Assembly: GCA_013399855.1 (NCBI GenBank)
Contig: VXAY01001258.1
Location: forward strand, 1,994 to 65,993
Direction of reading: 5' to 3'
DNA from: Oxyruncus cristatus
Taxonomy: Eukaryota; Chordata; Aves; Passeriformes; Cotingidae
Length of the DNA: 64,000 bases
Below, in pieces: positions 25,818-40,324 of the stretch (position 1 is its first letter; the number at the start of each line of letters is the position of its first letter). The position numbers and the translations under genes are program-made. The notes under the pieces were generated by a model. The model had not been told where the DNA came from, did not search any database, and worked only from the letters and a program-made list of their open reading frames with translations.

Positions 25818-28650
25818 TGAGATGTTAAGAAAGAAGGATTAATCCTGATGTGTTGCAGACCCCAGTGATGGGTCATTCATTTCTACAAGACAGATGAGTC
25901 CTGGTTCTGGCAGGTAAAAAGGTTTTCAGTTCACCTCTAAGAAACTCCATATGTCTTGAGTGTAATAATTTATTCCCAGGAAATTCATTTCTCCCTTAAA
26001 ATGCACTAATTAAAGCTTCCCTTGCTTTGTCTCAGCGTCTGCAGTCTATAATTCCCATCACCTTTCATTTGCTCATGGCTTTGGCAATTTAGATAAAATC
26101 AGCACTCCTTGAGCAAGGGAAGAAGCGTGTGGAGGTGGAATTCCTCTCTCTAATTATCGTTCCTCATTCAATCCTGCTTTGATTTCCATGTGAAGCACCA
26201 GGAATCTAAATCCATTTGACTGACATTTCTTATTCAAGGCTATTTAATAAGAAGAAACAATACAGCAGAAAATAGACAGAATTATTTGCTGGGGGATCAA
26301 TAAGAAAATTGCTGCTTTGTTTTTACTCATTTTAATCGCTAATTATATGGAGCAGCAGAACTAGATCTTGTGATTTGTGGAGGCTTTCACTGACGTATCC
26401 TCCAGGACATGTATCCATCCTCACTACTATGCTGGCTGCAAGGCTAAGAAATATGGGATGGGTTTCCAGGACTGCAGCCCAATCCATGGCTTAAAGATGA
26501 TCAGCACAAGCAGAAGATGTCCCTGAACGACTCTGCTCTGAGCAAATGAGACACGACACACACATCTTCTGCTTCAGCGTTGTCAGTGTAACCTGACAGT
26601 GACACTGCAATAAAACCAGGATGTTCCCTGGCACCGAGAGCAGCTTTCCAAGAGGGGAGAACTGTGCACAATTAAAGCAGGAGAGCACACCCCGGCGGGA
26701 ACAAGGAATGACCAGCCAGCAGAAGAAAAGGCTGCTTTGGCATCAATCAGACTTCCTCTGCCACATCCCCTTCCCTACTGTAATCAAGGTCAAGCTGCTT
26801 GGTCTTGCCACCAGGATCTTCCTCTGTCTGACCCTTTTTCTCACTTGCCAGTGCCCCTTACCAGGGCTCTTCCCCAGCCCCTCACATCCATGTGTGACTC
26901 TAGCCCTCCTGTCCACTTAGGTCATGAATGTCCTGGCACTTTCTCTCATGGGATGTGCTTTGGGACCCAATTTGCAAAACCCTGCCCTTTCAGAAAGGAC
27001 TTTTTCCCAAGCACACTGGTTGAGCATCTTTAAACTGTTGTCTGCAGGCTCTGCATCCAAGCTCTTGCTTTCCCTGGAGCTATCCTTCTTGGGGAACAAC
27101 TGGACAAAAAAAGTCCTCTCTCTATGGATATAGGCAGTAGGCAGACTCAGCAGCAAAACAACAAACTGGGAACCAGTGAAAGAATCCCAAAGCTTTGTTC
27201 CCCGATTCCTGATTTGAAGATTTATCCCCCATGGAACACGGGTGGTTTACACTTCTGTAGCCATGGAAGTTGAAACACCAGTTCCAGAAAAGAAACTCTC
27301 ATCTCTACTGAAAAAGGAGGTTGAAAAAATACAGAGGGTTTCTGGAGTAGGAACGAGAGAGGACACTGTCCCACATGGACAGTGCAAATGCTTTACTGCT
27401 GTCCCTTAAACTGATAGTCTGGAAACACTGTTAGGATTAAAGGATCACAAAGGTGATCATTTATTTACTCCAGCTGTCCAAGGCAGAATAATCTCTTAGA
27501 AGACTTTTAGGAAGGATTTGAAGAGATGCTGGTAAAGAAACATTCTCCTCACCATTGCCCAAAAGGAAAGGGCTCTATCACACACAGCGAGGTGGTGAGA
27601 GGAAGGAGCCAGCACTTGTTCCATTGTGTGCCTGGAAAACCTTAAGTCTCAGGTGCTGTCAAATGGGAAACATCTGGAATCAGCAGAGTTTGTTAACAAA
27701 GGAAGAAGGAAGGAAAATTAAAACAGAGAATAAAGAACACACAAGGCTAATAAAGATTTTATGTGCATGAGCACATAATGACAAACTTGACAGATGATAT
27801 AAACAAACAAATGAAAAAGGCAGCAAAAGGAACAGAATGAAAAACAAGATACACCCCGAGCAGGGGAAATCAGGAAGCCAAACAGGATGTGGATACCATA
27901 TCTCCTAATCTTCACTCTCGCACCCCTTCACACCAGCTCCCACCATGTTCATCCTCTCTTTGGAGGCAAATGCCAGGATATATAGGAATGATGATTGCTA
28001 ACAGCATCCAGCTACTCCTTTCAGTGATAAGGGTCTCCCTGTCTTCCAGGGTTGGGCACAAAGTGGGTCATTCTTTAGTCAGCTCCGAGGTTTCATAAAC
28101 CCACAGAAATGTCATACCTCTGAGAGGTCTGTTTGTGAGGGCACCAGCAGGCCCTCAAGTCCTCCAGGAAGACTGGTGGACAGACAGAGAGATCACACAA
28201 TCAAACAGTCCGTGAGGAAAATAGCCTAAAAACCTGACCGTTCACAAACTTATGGGAGAGGTGGAGAAAACGGAAATCTGAACTCAAACCTCAATGTTTA
28301 AATCTACTTGTTAGTGCTTTTTTACAGTTGAAGAGATCTGGATCAAACAGTTTTTTTAGACCAAGGTGGCTGGTACAATCACACCAATAACCGACACACA
28401 AAACTTTTAGTCAAGGTCTTGCAAGAAACTTCAGCAAGACTTTAAGCTTTACCCCACCTCAGTCATCTTATTTAGTCATAGGAACTCTGTTGTCCCAAAC
28501 ACTTACTGAGCTTCACCTGTATTTCTCTCTTGTCCACAACTACACCACCTGAAGCCACCAAATACGTGAAAGCCTTTTCTGTCACATGTACATTGCCCTG
28601 CAAAAGCTCCTCACTGAGTAGCAAGCATTGTTCTTGAGGACAGAGGAAGC

Positions 28651-28684
28651 ATATATACATTATATATATACATATATATACATT
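28651..28684 (+). repeat. TA/CA compound microsatellite
   Basis: Alternating ATATATACAT units in the VWC2L intron; partly self-complementary. Confidence 0.8.
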
Positions 28685-31600
28685 TGTGTGAAACCTTATT
28701 TTGCATTCCTCCTCTGTCTGCAGTGAGGATTTCTCTGTCACATGTCTCCTTGTCAGTCACTCTTAGCTGCTTCTACACAAACATCTCTAGGGAGATAGAA
28801 AGGGAGTGATTTACCCAAGACAAACTAAAAACTCTGAAGGTGACATGTGACTGATACTTTTCCTTCACCTGTTTGTTCTGTCAATCAGAAGCAATTTTCC
28901 TTGACATCACTTTTTGCTCCTCTGCCACACTCACCAGGATAACTGTGGTTTCCAAGCCCACTTGTTTCAGTCCTGCATGTGAGCTGTCACCCAGCTCACA
29001 AGAGATCTCACAGCAGGTTTTAAGGCTGCAGTCTCCTGTGATGAGCTGTGATTTTTCCAGCTGGCTTCACTCAGACTCAGGGTTTGAGGCTCATACCCCT
29101 CCAGGAGCTGGGAAAATGCTGCTCATTTTCCAACAGCCTTCCAAGACTGAGGTGTCTTTTGGCACCTAAGTATTACAAGAGCCAGTGGATCTTGTATCAT
29201 TAATACAGACTGTACAGAGACCTTGCTCCTTGTGACTTCTCACTCTATGAATTTAGGTGCCAGCTCCTCCAGGCACGTTGAGCACAGCCACTTCCCAGTG
29301 CTTTGGACCTCCCTCACTTTTTCAAGGAAAGTCTTTCAGTTGTGTGGTGTTTTCTTTGTCCCTGGTTTTCAGCCTCATGGAAGGTTTACATCTTTGCTGG
29401 AGCCAGCACTGAGGCTGCTCAAAGCTATGGCAAATTCTTGCAATTGCCCTCCAGTCGTCTGTTCTGAGATCCAGTTCTCAGGATTTGTTGGGCTGCTCTC
29501 TTCCCCCTCCTTCCTACACTCTCCAGCTAAGTCTGAAGAGGGTTTTTGTACAAGAACGTCCCATAATCCCATCCTGGAAGACTTCATCTCATTGAGAAGG
29601 TGCCATGAAGTGATCACATAAGGACCGTGTCCTTGTGCTGTCTGACACACAACAGCCCTTCATCAATTATACACAGCTACTGCCGAACAGCTACAGAGCA
29701 ATGCAAACTTTATGAGTATTGTATCATGAATACTTGACATTTCTTTGGGGAAATGAAATAGAAAAGCTACATGTAAGTGTTTACAACCATCTAATCATGT
29801 TACAATAGACCTACTGATCATCATGCAGGGGCTGTTCAAAGTTAGTAGAACACAGCCTAAGTATTTCCATGGAACTGAATACACCTGCTGTTGGGGCCTG
29901 TGATGCTTTCTACAGGCAAACAGGTGAATTTACAACATGGCCAGAATGACTGGAGAAATCTGCTTGGTCGACTGGAATTTGAAGTGGTGTATAACCAAGA
30001 AAAGGCAGGGGGCTTTATTTTCTGAGCCTTGGGGAAACCCAGTGATCCATCACATCAGAACAAATGCAAAGGAGATGCCAGAACTCTTGGTATCACCGGG
30101 AACCTTAATCAGACATGTTTAAACACCAAAAAGGACACAGTGTGTAAGGACAGGCCTTTTCTAGGTGATACTGGAAAGGGAAAAAATGCTTTTCATGGTA
30201 GTTTCACTTGAATATGGAATTTCGATGCCTTCTCCCTCAAGAACATGTTAGAAAAGAAATGCCCAACCCCTTAAACCCAAGGTGGTTTGGAATGTACTGG
30301 ATCTAACCTGGCACTTCTGCAGACCTTGCCATAGATTCAGATCCACAAGCTGTATCCACAGGTACCTCCTGCCTACATGTCTGGATGTGTCCCATCCCCT
30401 GGGGTCCAGGGGAAGGAAAACTGAAAACCATCGCTGCTGTCAGTCTCTCCATCTTTTAGGACAATCCCATTCAGCCTCTTCCCTCAGACAGGCTGGACTG
30501 GTGGCATCCTGCTCGATCCAGACAAAACAGCAGGAAAAGCAGGGCGATGGAAAGTGAACTCTGTCAAATTGGGCACTTACATCTTAAGAGCAGCTGTAAC
30601 TTTTAATGACGCTCAGGACAATAGCAAGTCTGATGGAAATTATTTCTGTAGCTACAGTTTCAGGTGGTGAACTTACTTGCAGGAAGCAAGAAAGGGAAGA
30701 AAGTTTAAAAGGACCATATGAATCAATTTGGAGGCAAAAATGGCTTCCGCATTATGGCTGAGGTGGGAAGTCATAAACCAGGGGAGAGGAACAAGAAAGA
30801 ACTGGGATAGCATTCATCAGAGATACTCCTGGAGTCGAAATTAGAATAATTTTCATTGTTATGGAAATTGCCTGTGATCTCAGGCAGATTAGCAGGAGAT
30901 TGCAGGAATATTCAGAGAAAGCTTTCAGTTGAGAAATTTTGCAGGTGCTAAACTGGTGGAGAAGGAGCTGGTGACTGAGTCCCACCTGAAGGTGAGACTG
31001 AAATCTCCTCACTTCTCTTTTGGGCTGCTTGCTTTGCTTTTACTATTAGCAGCAAAAATGTCACTCATTTTTGTCACGTACTTAATAAAATAATAATCAT
31101 CCACCCAGCTAGTGGAGCTACAGTATCAATTACACTACAGAAACTGTAACCCTTGGATTTTCCAAAGGTGGAAAGTTGCTCAAATAAACAATCTCTTGAG
31201 TGATTATAGATGAGTATAATCACTGAAAACACCATCAGGTTGCAAATGACTTTGCAACAGGAAAAAAACTACTAAGTCATTAGATAATTTATCTGCAGTG
31301 AACAAAATTGGAGCTGGATCCTACTTACATGGAGCACCAGCAATACAAATGAACTGTGCCATCCAAAGATTGAAAAATGCTTGCACCATACTGCAGATTG
31401 GCTGAACCAAGGAGCTGGCTTCCAAGAAGCAGCAGAAGTGGATGCTGAGATCCTGTTTTTCTAAGGGAGCCCCCAACACACACACATACACAAACATTAC
31501 TAAAGTAAGACGGAAATGAAATACAAATTTCTTCAATGGAAAGGACAAGAGACACTCAAATACGTTCCTGAAAACATTTCCTGTAAATGGTGACTCCATC

Positions 31601-34600
31601 CTGTACTCAAAGTAGTCCCATCACAAGGAAGTTGAACATGACTAGCCTATTTTCCTAGCCTACAGCAGCCCTCCTACCAAAGCTCCATCTGAGTTACCCC
31701 TGTAACTGCTGCTTGTCTGTTCACATCTCTGAGGCCTTTCAGCATTCTGGTGACCAGGCTTGGATTCCAGAGATGGAAAGGCATAAATAAGGATGCCGTA
31801 ATCCACCCCAGAAATCACGTTTTCCTCTCTTTCCCTCATCCCCAGACCATGCCTGGCCATCTTTTTCTAAAACTTCCTGGGGAGCTATGCAGATCAGTAG
31901 CCAGATGAAGGAGAGAAGCACAGATGTGCCTCGCCAGGGGTATCCTGGGCCCACATCTGATGACTCAGGACTGTGACAGCATTAGGAGCTTTGTACTCAG
32001 AGACTTGATCTGTGCTGCACAATTTGATGAGTTTAAAAGGCTCCTGGAACCACGTCTGGATCCGAAGAGTGACTCCTCCATTAGCTGATGAGAGAGAGAC
32101 AACCTTGAGCTGAGTCCTGGCCCTTTTTCCATGGGAGCTGTGTATCTGCAGTCTCGTGGTTGCTTTTCCCTCCCAAGAGCAGCAGTGAAGCTTTCTGTAA
32201 AAACATGATTTTGCACTTCTTTCATAAGAATGCTCCCTTTGCTTTGATATATGTCTCATTTTATTCCTTAAAATAGTTGCACCTCACCTACCCTGGGGCT
32301 GAGGGGACTGGAGTTCTCTATTACTTCGGTGATAATTTTTATGACTTTATTACAATAGTTTTTCAGTTCAGACGTGCCCAGTGCACAGGGAAGGGACTCC
32401 TTCTGAAAGGCTATAGATATGACAGATGGGACTGTGCCTCCAAAGTGCAATGCACAGCCCTGTTCAGACACAGACAAAACATCTGTGTATGCTTCACATT
32501 TGTTAAATCCCTTTCAATGTCAACAAGGAATGTGAGTCCAGCTGGCAGTGTCCTGCTCTCCATTCTCTCCCAGTCAGCTCTTGCAGTGAAGGAGCCATGT
32601 CTAGGAGAAAGCTTCTTGGAGCAGAGAAAAAGAAACCAAGGACCTGGTCAGAAAGGTGATTCCTTTCACATGTGTTCTCCCTATACCCAAATCTGCTGTT
32701 TCCTCCTTTGTTGATGCTGATAAATGGGAGAAGGTGGCAAGATCTCTGTGCACTGAGAAAATACTGAACTTGTATTAAGGAGGTAGGTATAATATAACCA
32801 GCCGTATCACCTTGGATGAGATTTGGACCTTGGTCCCGTTCTTTCTCCTGCAGTTTCCTGTCTGGATCATCAGATGCACAGCCACAGTACTGGCCAGGCA
32901 GATCTACACCATGGATGGATTTGGACTCCTTTCCCCGCCAGGTGATGGCTGTTCACTGAACTGAATGCAATCTTTGAGTCAGTCGGCTTCATCTGAAGAC
33001 AAACTTGGTGTCCCCACACAGCTCAGGCTGGAAAGCATCACAGTGATGGACTCGTGGTGACTCTGGCTAGGCTGCAGCAAACATAGGCAGGTGGGAGCTC
33101 CTCCTCCCCCACTGCAGACTTCAGTGCTCTGTCACCCTCAGACTTGGCATTTCACAGAGTTTTGCACCTCCTGTGCCCTAAGGGAAGCTGTCTCACCCCC
33201 TGGAGCTCCTGCATCCCATCAGCACCCAAATATGCCCCCTCCTTTCCCTCAAAGGAGCAGCTCCTTCCTGAACGCTTTGCCCTTGCTCACTGCTGCTGAG
33301 CTCAGGGTTCACTCCAGCACTGGAGCTGGAGACAAGAGCCCATTACTGTTCTCCATCAACAGACACTGTCACCTCTGTCACCTTTTTCTCCTCCCAAGGA
33401 AAGACATGTTGGCTGATTCGGAGTCTATGTCCCAGGAGCTGTTAGGTGCTGATTTGCTTTTTTTCCTTTACCCTGCTGAGGGTAGAGGAACCCAAGGGTG
33501 CTCGCTCAGTGCCCATGACTGCACCTACACACACGTCCCCTTCTCCTTCACTGTCTCCAGGCACTGCTCCAAAGCCGTGTCCTGCCAAGCAGTGGGTGGG
33601 GGCTGAGATCACATGTCTGCTGGGGTTTGCTATGGTTGTGATTCCCTTTGCTCTTGGGCTTTGACAGCGACCCCATTTTCACTGCATTGAGAGCTGTGAC
33701 GAGGCACACACGAGATATCAAATAGCGATCTGTTCCCAGTCACTTCTCTCTCTCATTCTCCGTTCTCTGTCCCTTTTTTGATAGCCTGGCCACTTTCTGG
33801 CAGCTGGCAGGGTGGATTAGGCTTTGTGGGAGTCCCTTGGACAAGCCCTTATCCCAGGTCAGTGTCATGCAAACTCCACAGAGGACTATCTGCCTGGCAC
33901 TGAACTTTACAGCAGAGGAACATCCCAGTGGGCCACTCATGATCCACAGAGCCACAGCAGTTCATAGCAGTGGAGAACCTGCAGCTCTACCAGCTGGCAC
34001 TGTGGAGAAGGCAGTTTCCATATTCTCCCGTCTGCCCCTTGTATCCAGTTGCCAATGTCTAAACCCGCAGGAGAGAAGCCAGCAGGGTCCAGGAGGCTTC
34101 TGTCTCTCAGGGGATGTTATCACACTTGGTTATGAGCACAAACTGGGAACAATGTGAAATGAAAATGGGTTTGAATGGGTTACCTGTGGTAAGAGAATAT
34201 ACTGGGATCTGCTAACACAGGGAGCACACTGGGCTAACCCTCAGTCAGAAAGGTTTTGCTGACTGGGATGACCACAGTCAACAGATTGAGAGATTCCCTG
34301 CTTTGAGGAGCTGCTTCAAATAGAATGCTCCACCAAGCACACTGGTTTTACAGTAATTCCCGAAGAACTTCCTCTGAACGGAGGAACAGAACAGAGTAAG
34401 GAAGACTAATGCTGCATGTGTTTTTATCTTGCAACTAGACTGAGCATTGTCACTACATGACTTACCTAATTATAGTCTTTAAAACAATATCTAGAGTATT
34501 GGCTAATTGAGCATTATTCTTAATGAATGCGATTCTCCGTAAAGCACATTCCAGTGGCAACAAACACACACCTGCACTTTCCCTCACTCTGGTAGGAAAC

Positions 34601-37600
34601 AGTTTCCTAAAAAACTTCTCACTAATGAGTTGTAAACGTTTCTAAGGATGACATTCTTCATAAGCTGATGACCTGAGAACCTCACACTCACCAGCCCTAC
34701 AGAAACACCTTGTGTGACAGAGATGAACAGAGCCTGGGAGAGCCAAGGGATAAGCCCTTCCCTCCTTGGCCCCACTGAGCTTTGTCTGGCATGAAATAAA
34801 GCCTCAGACTTGACTTTATCACTCTTGGAGGGAGCCGGTAGCGGCTGCATGTACCACACATTCCATTTCTTTAACAGTATGGCTCCAGCAGCAATAGAGG
34901 GAGGGGAGGGGAAGTGGCAGAGCTCCTCCTCTGGCTGTGCAGAGATATCCCCTCTCTTCCAGCAGCTCTCTGGAAGCAAGCAGAGCCAATGGGCTATTTC
35001 CTGGAGTCAATAACTGAAAGCCCAGCCACAGCTCTGGCAGTACAAATGTTGGGCACACTTTCATTCCTGTGTCGTATTAACTGGAAAAATACCAATCCCT
35101 TGGGCTTGCAAGTACAGGCCCAACTCTGCACTGCGCTGCCACAGTGGTCAGTGCCCTGGGATTAAAATGGGGGCTTGTGCTTAATTCCTGGTGGGTTTAA
35201 ATCCTGCTGATGCTCAAGTTTTGGGTGTCATCTGTTTCCATGGGAAGCTCTGAGAAAGTCTGTGTGTAGCACAGCCTGTGCCACTGAGCTCTGAGCTTTT
35301 GGGGCCTCCATGTATTACTATAAACTGGAGAAGACAACTGCATGGATTTTTTTTTAGCCAAATTCCGAGTAAAGCCCATCTTCTTTCACCTACTCTAATA
35401 ATATATTTGTGCATAATGTAATGTATATGTAACAGAATCAGTAGCTAAGTACATAACATACTTTTAAAAACAAGTATCTCTATAGATCAATATGTGACAG
35501 GCCTATCTATTTTAGTATGTTTTCTTGATACAAACTATGACAGAAATATAGTAAGTCAGTAATTTTAGATTCCTTTGCATAGACATTGTCACTGTAATTT
35601 TGCCAGGAGGGAGATAATAAATCATACTTTTCCATCTGACTGATGTTCTGTTTCCCCTGTCTGATTTCAATGGCTGTATGCTATCTTCAGAGCTGGCATT
35701 GTTCATGGCTCCTTTTATTAAAGCACAGGCACGTTATTGAAATTTCTTTTGTATTATGATTTTCTAGCTGTACGTGAAATTGCAGAACACACAAGAAGAA
35801 GAAGGGAAAAAAAATAGAAAAAGCCCCATTTGTTTGAGTCATAGTAGAAAAAAACAAACCCTGCAGCACACAACTTCCTTCCTTGGAGAGGAAAACGCCA
35901 ATACTGAAATGGGGGCCTCATGCTGGCTTGGGTTAGCAATCAGCTTCTTGGAATTCATGAGCAAAGGTCTAAGAGCTACTAGTGATTTGGAGGACTGGCT
36001 TAGTACACCACCAAAATGCTTCAGTAATGCTTGTTCTTGCACTGATCAGCTTGCCATGATTTGAGTACTTTCCAAGGTTCCTTTCCTCGCCATGATGTCT
36101 TCCCAGTGGCCTAAGGAAGCTCCTCAGATTTCAGGTGTTGTAACTCTACTCTCACACTGATACAACCCAGAGCATCCACGGTCCCAACCTGCAGCTGGAC
36201 AGTCCCGCACACCCGGGCAGGGCTGAGGGACACTGAGAGCAGGGGATGGTTACACCCCTGCACCACCCCAGGCACTGGAGAGTTACACTCTCCTCCCCTC
36301 ACCTTCCCTTTCAACCCAGGGCTGCATCACACTCTTGCTTTTCACCTAACAGCATCACCCCATCAGGAATGCTCCAGAACATCCCAAGTGTTCCACTCAT
36401 ATCTGATGAGGCTGCACTCCCAGGCTGGGTAACTGGTGGTCTGAGCCAGGCTGTGACTGGCACCACTTAATTTTTATTTCTGGCATGGTTCTGGGGGTGG
36501 GGAATGACTGTTTGGTTTCACTGCCTCCCTTTCTCCAGTGTCAGGATGGACATGCTGCCTGTCAGGGCTCTGAGGTTCTGGGACGGCTGCTGCATGCTTG
36601 CACGTACCTTTTGATGAGAGGCCTTACTTTGTTAAGTTATATTCAGATAATTGCATTAATAAAACATTTTAAAAGAGCATTAACAAAGAAGAAGGAGGCG
36701 CCACTATTCTGAAGTAAAGGTTTCCATAATGAGCTGAGAATTAGTATATGATAATGCTATGCTTACACAGTCCCTCATTTATTTGGGATTCTGATTACAC
36801 CCTGAAGATCCCTGCTAGAGCTGTGATCCCTACTGTGCCATAAAGTCAGCAAGATACAGAAAAACCCTCACTGAAGGATTACAGGTGATTTGTGGACAAA
36901 ACAAAGCAATGAAGTTAAGATATACTGGCAGGAAACAGGGGAAAGAAAAAAAAAGTATGACTCCAGCACTGAATCCTGGCTCTTTTCAAGTCAGTGAAGA
37001 TTTTGCCTTAGAAGCAAAAATTGCCCCTTTTCTGCTTTTGTGTTTTTTTTCCCCCAGTGTGAAGGCCTGCCCGTGGACAAGGGATGTTCTCCCATCCCTC
37101 CACACTTGTGCTTGATGCCAGGGACAAACATTTGGGCACCACCGAGGCATTTTTTGATTGAGGACAGGTTTGGGAGCAGTGAAGGTGAAGGGAAAAGGAC
37201 AAGAAGGTGAAGTCACTGGGAAGGACAGGCAACAGAGGTTAAGCCTTGGCAGAGCCAATGGCTGGAAGAAATTGCAGCTCTTGGCAGAAAGCAGGGGAGC
37301 CACGGAAGAGCACCCAAAAATTGTCCTTCATGTTCAGTGTTTTCCAAGCTCCAGCTCACAACTGCAGGTTGAAGCTGCTCCTCTGACCTGAATATTATCA
37401 GGAAGGCCAAGCTGTGACACCAAAACCTCTTGTGTCCCCACCTAAAGGATAACTCACCCAATGTCCTGCCAGGCAAACCCAGGTGTTTTATGTCTGTGCT
37501 TAGGACATTCCTGCCACTGCCATGGAAGATGGCACCATGCTACCAAACCCATGTCACTGGGAACCCTCCTGCAGGAACAGGGAGCAGTTCCTGTTTTCCA

Positions 37601-40268
37601 GTCTAAAATGAAGAGAATGTCAGCTTGACAATCTCTTGTGAACTGACCATTCATCTCCCAGTACTGGTATTTTGCTACATACCCACAGAAGTGCACAGAA
37701 GCTAATTCTGGATATGCCTCTTGGGTGGTGAGAGATCTAAGAAGTTCAGACCTGATTATGGACTTTCCAAACTGACAACCCCAATCCTCTTCCAACAACT
37801 CCTGACCGTGGTTACAAATACACCTTAGCCACGCCGTAATTCCATCTCTCCAACGTGGGTAGGTGTGTGCTTTTCTCTCAGTAAGTTATGCGAGAGAGAC
37901 AAAACTAATGAGCACTTTGGGAAACTGTTGTCTCAGTGACATTTGCACGATTGCTCCATCAGCTGCCAATGAACACCTGTCATGCTGGCAGAACACTGTC
38001 TCCTGAAGTTACATCATGGGAACATTCATTTAAAACACAGCCATGTGGACTTACAATAACTTAGACCACTGAGTTGTTATTTGCTTGTTTTCTCTCTCTG
38101 GAGAGAAAGTGGAGTGTCAACAATCTCCCTGAAAGATCTCTGCTCCTGCAGGTGAGCACAGAGCACTTTGGACTCAGACCTTGACCTCCAGGAATGAAAT
38201 CAAAATAAGGATGGTGTGTGGGAATAAAAACAAGCTGCCAAGTGACCCTAAAAGCCCCTGAGAGATCTCTCTGAGAAAACAGAGACTGCCTGAGACATCC
38301 TTCACACCTTCCCTGCAGCCACCACACTGCCTGTGCTCCCTCTGAGAGGGGCCAGTGGAGACCCCAAGAGGCTGACAGAGAAGTGGAAAACAAGATGGGA
38401 AAGAGAGAGATGGATCCCAGTAAAACCCACTATACCTACCCTCTCTCTGCTGCTCCACAAGGTATCAAAATCCTTGACCTTGGGCCCTAAACCCACCAAG
38501 ATCTCCCAGGACCCACAACAAAGCTGTGAAGATGCTACATGGTGTTACTAAACCATGTATCAAGGACACAAGGTTTTACAAAAGGAAACTCCTAATGGGT
38601 TTAAATTTACAATTGAACTTTGGTTTAGCATTTCAGTTGTACATGTTACCTACTGAGGAGCACAAGCATAAACATCTGGACAGCTGTCTAAGCTAGATGG
38701 CTTGTTGTCATGTTTGTATTTTGTGCTTATGACTGCTATGACTCAAAAAATCAGATGTGCAAGATCTGTTCACTAGAAGAAAGCTGAATATTCAAGAAAT
38801 GGGCCTTTATAACAACTCCTCTACCCTGAGAGCATCAGAGTTACTGCCAGTGGTAAGAAAAAAGATTAAATTGCTTTTGGATTTATCACCCCAAACCTAA
38901 GCAAAAATCTAGCAACAACACAGAAAAATTCTTCCAAATGGGAACTTCTCATAGATTTTGATACCCTTGAGGAAAAAAAGAAATCCTAGAGAAAAAAATT
39001 AATCCTAATTTGTGAAAGATCAGGCAGCTGAAATCTCTACAAGATGAGTCAGTCCTGGCACACATACACAGACACACACTTGCAGAAGATTTTTAAATAG
39101 AGGCTAATTTCAGCTGAAACTAAGCACTGACAAGCCCTTCTATAGATGATGATTTGGAACCTACATACGAGCAAAAGTAAATCAAGTGGGTGAAAGGGTT
39201 CTGAGACCACATAAAACAGTGCCTCTGTTTCCACTGAAAGCAGCCTGGGTTTGAGTCAGTCACTGGAGAAAGCCTCTCCTCTTTGACTTCAGTGTGTGTG
39301 GAACAGATGTGAGGAACTTTGCAGACCTTAGAAATTCAACAGGATAAGGGAAGAGCAGAGCTCAGAGCCTGCAAAACCTGTGAACTGCTTTGAATTTCAT
39401 CTGTGCAGACAGCAGGTAAAATCTGTATTCTCCTGAAGTAAACAGCAAAATGCTTGGGTGCCTCACAAAGTCAAGACTTCAGAGCAGCAGTTTCCCAAAT
39501 CCTGAAGTTCTGCCTTTCCTATAGCATTTATAAAGTCATAGTTCACAGGTGCTCCTTTTTCCCCCCAACAAACACCCCTGGAAGGGATATTCTATTGCTT
39601 GACTCTCCTATACTACTTAAGAGGGAAACAAATCCACTGTTTATTCTAGGTAAACACATAGATTTCCAAAACATCGGGTTTTCTGCCCTACTCCACAAGA
39701 TATTGAGCTTTCAGCAAAACACAGGTCCAGGTCACAAGCTTGACTGTCAGCTAAATTGAGTCTGAAGCATCTCACATTAGGTCTGGACAGAAGGTTACTG
39801 AGTGTGAGAGTGGTGTGACACCATCAACTTTGTGTTTCTCAGAGGATACTGGCACTTGGCTTTTCATGCAGCACCCCACAGTATTTGAACACAACAAGCA
39901 ATGAACCACATGGCTCCTACTCTCTCTAATAGCCTTTCTCCCTATATTCTGTATTTCTGTAGAGTTTAATCTGTTATCAGGATGCAATGACTTCTTTCAG
40001 AAAAAGTGATTACTGCTTTTGCACTTAATTCACACGCAAAAATACTGTAATGACAAGATCCATCTCATTATTCTCCCATAGAAATCTCTTCAGAAAGAGT
40101 CCTTGTAACTTTCTGCTTCCTAAATTCTCTCCAAAACAGTCCCTGTAACTCTCACATAAGAATTCAGCCACCTAGGTGGGACACCCCACCACCTGATGAC
40201 AACACAGCAGTCAAGATGTGACCACTGGAGCATGATGAAGCTGGTCTGGGCCTTCCTAGGCCAAGAAG

Positions 40269-40324
40269 AGCAGTTCACAAGATTTTGCACAAGTTTACTG
40301 CTTTATTTAAGCAGTTCACAAGAT
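40269..40324. repeat. 15-bp direct repeat with 41-bp period
   Basis: AGCAGTTCACAAGAT occurs at 40,269-40,283 and again, identical, at 40,310-40,324. Between them lies TTTGCACAAGTTTACTGC and then TTTATTTA. On the minus strand this gives AAATAAAGCAG, a poly-A-signal context seen in LTRs. Confidence 0.7.

Noticed and set aside
33091..33606. 171-codon plus-strand open frame
   Set aside because: Low-complexity Ser/Pro/Leu-rich, no recognised domain, overlapping open frames nearby and no splice or promoter context.
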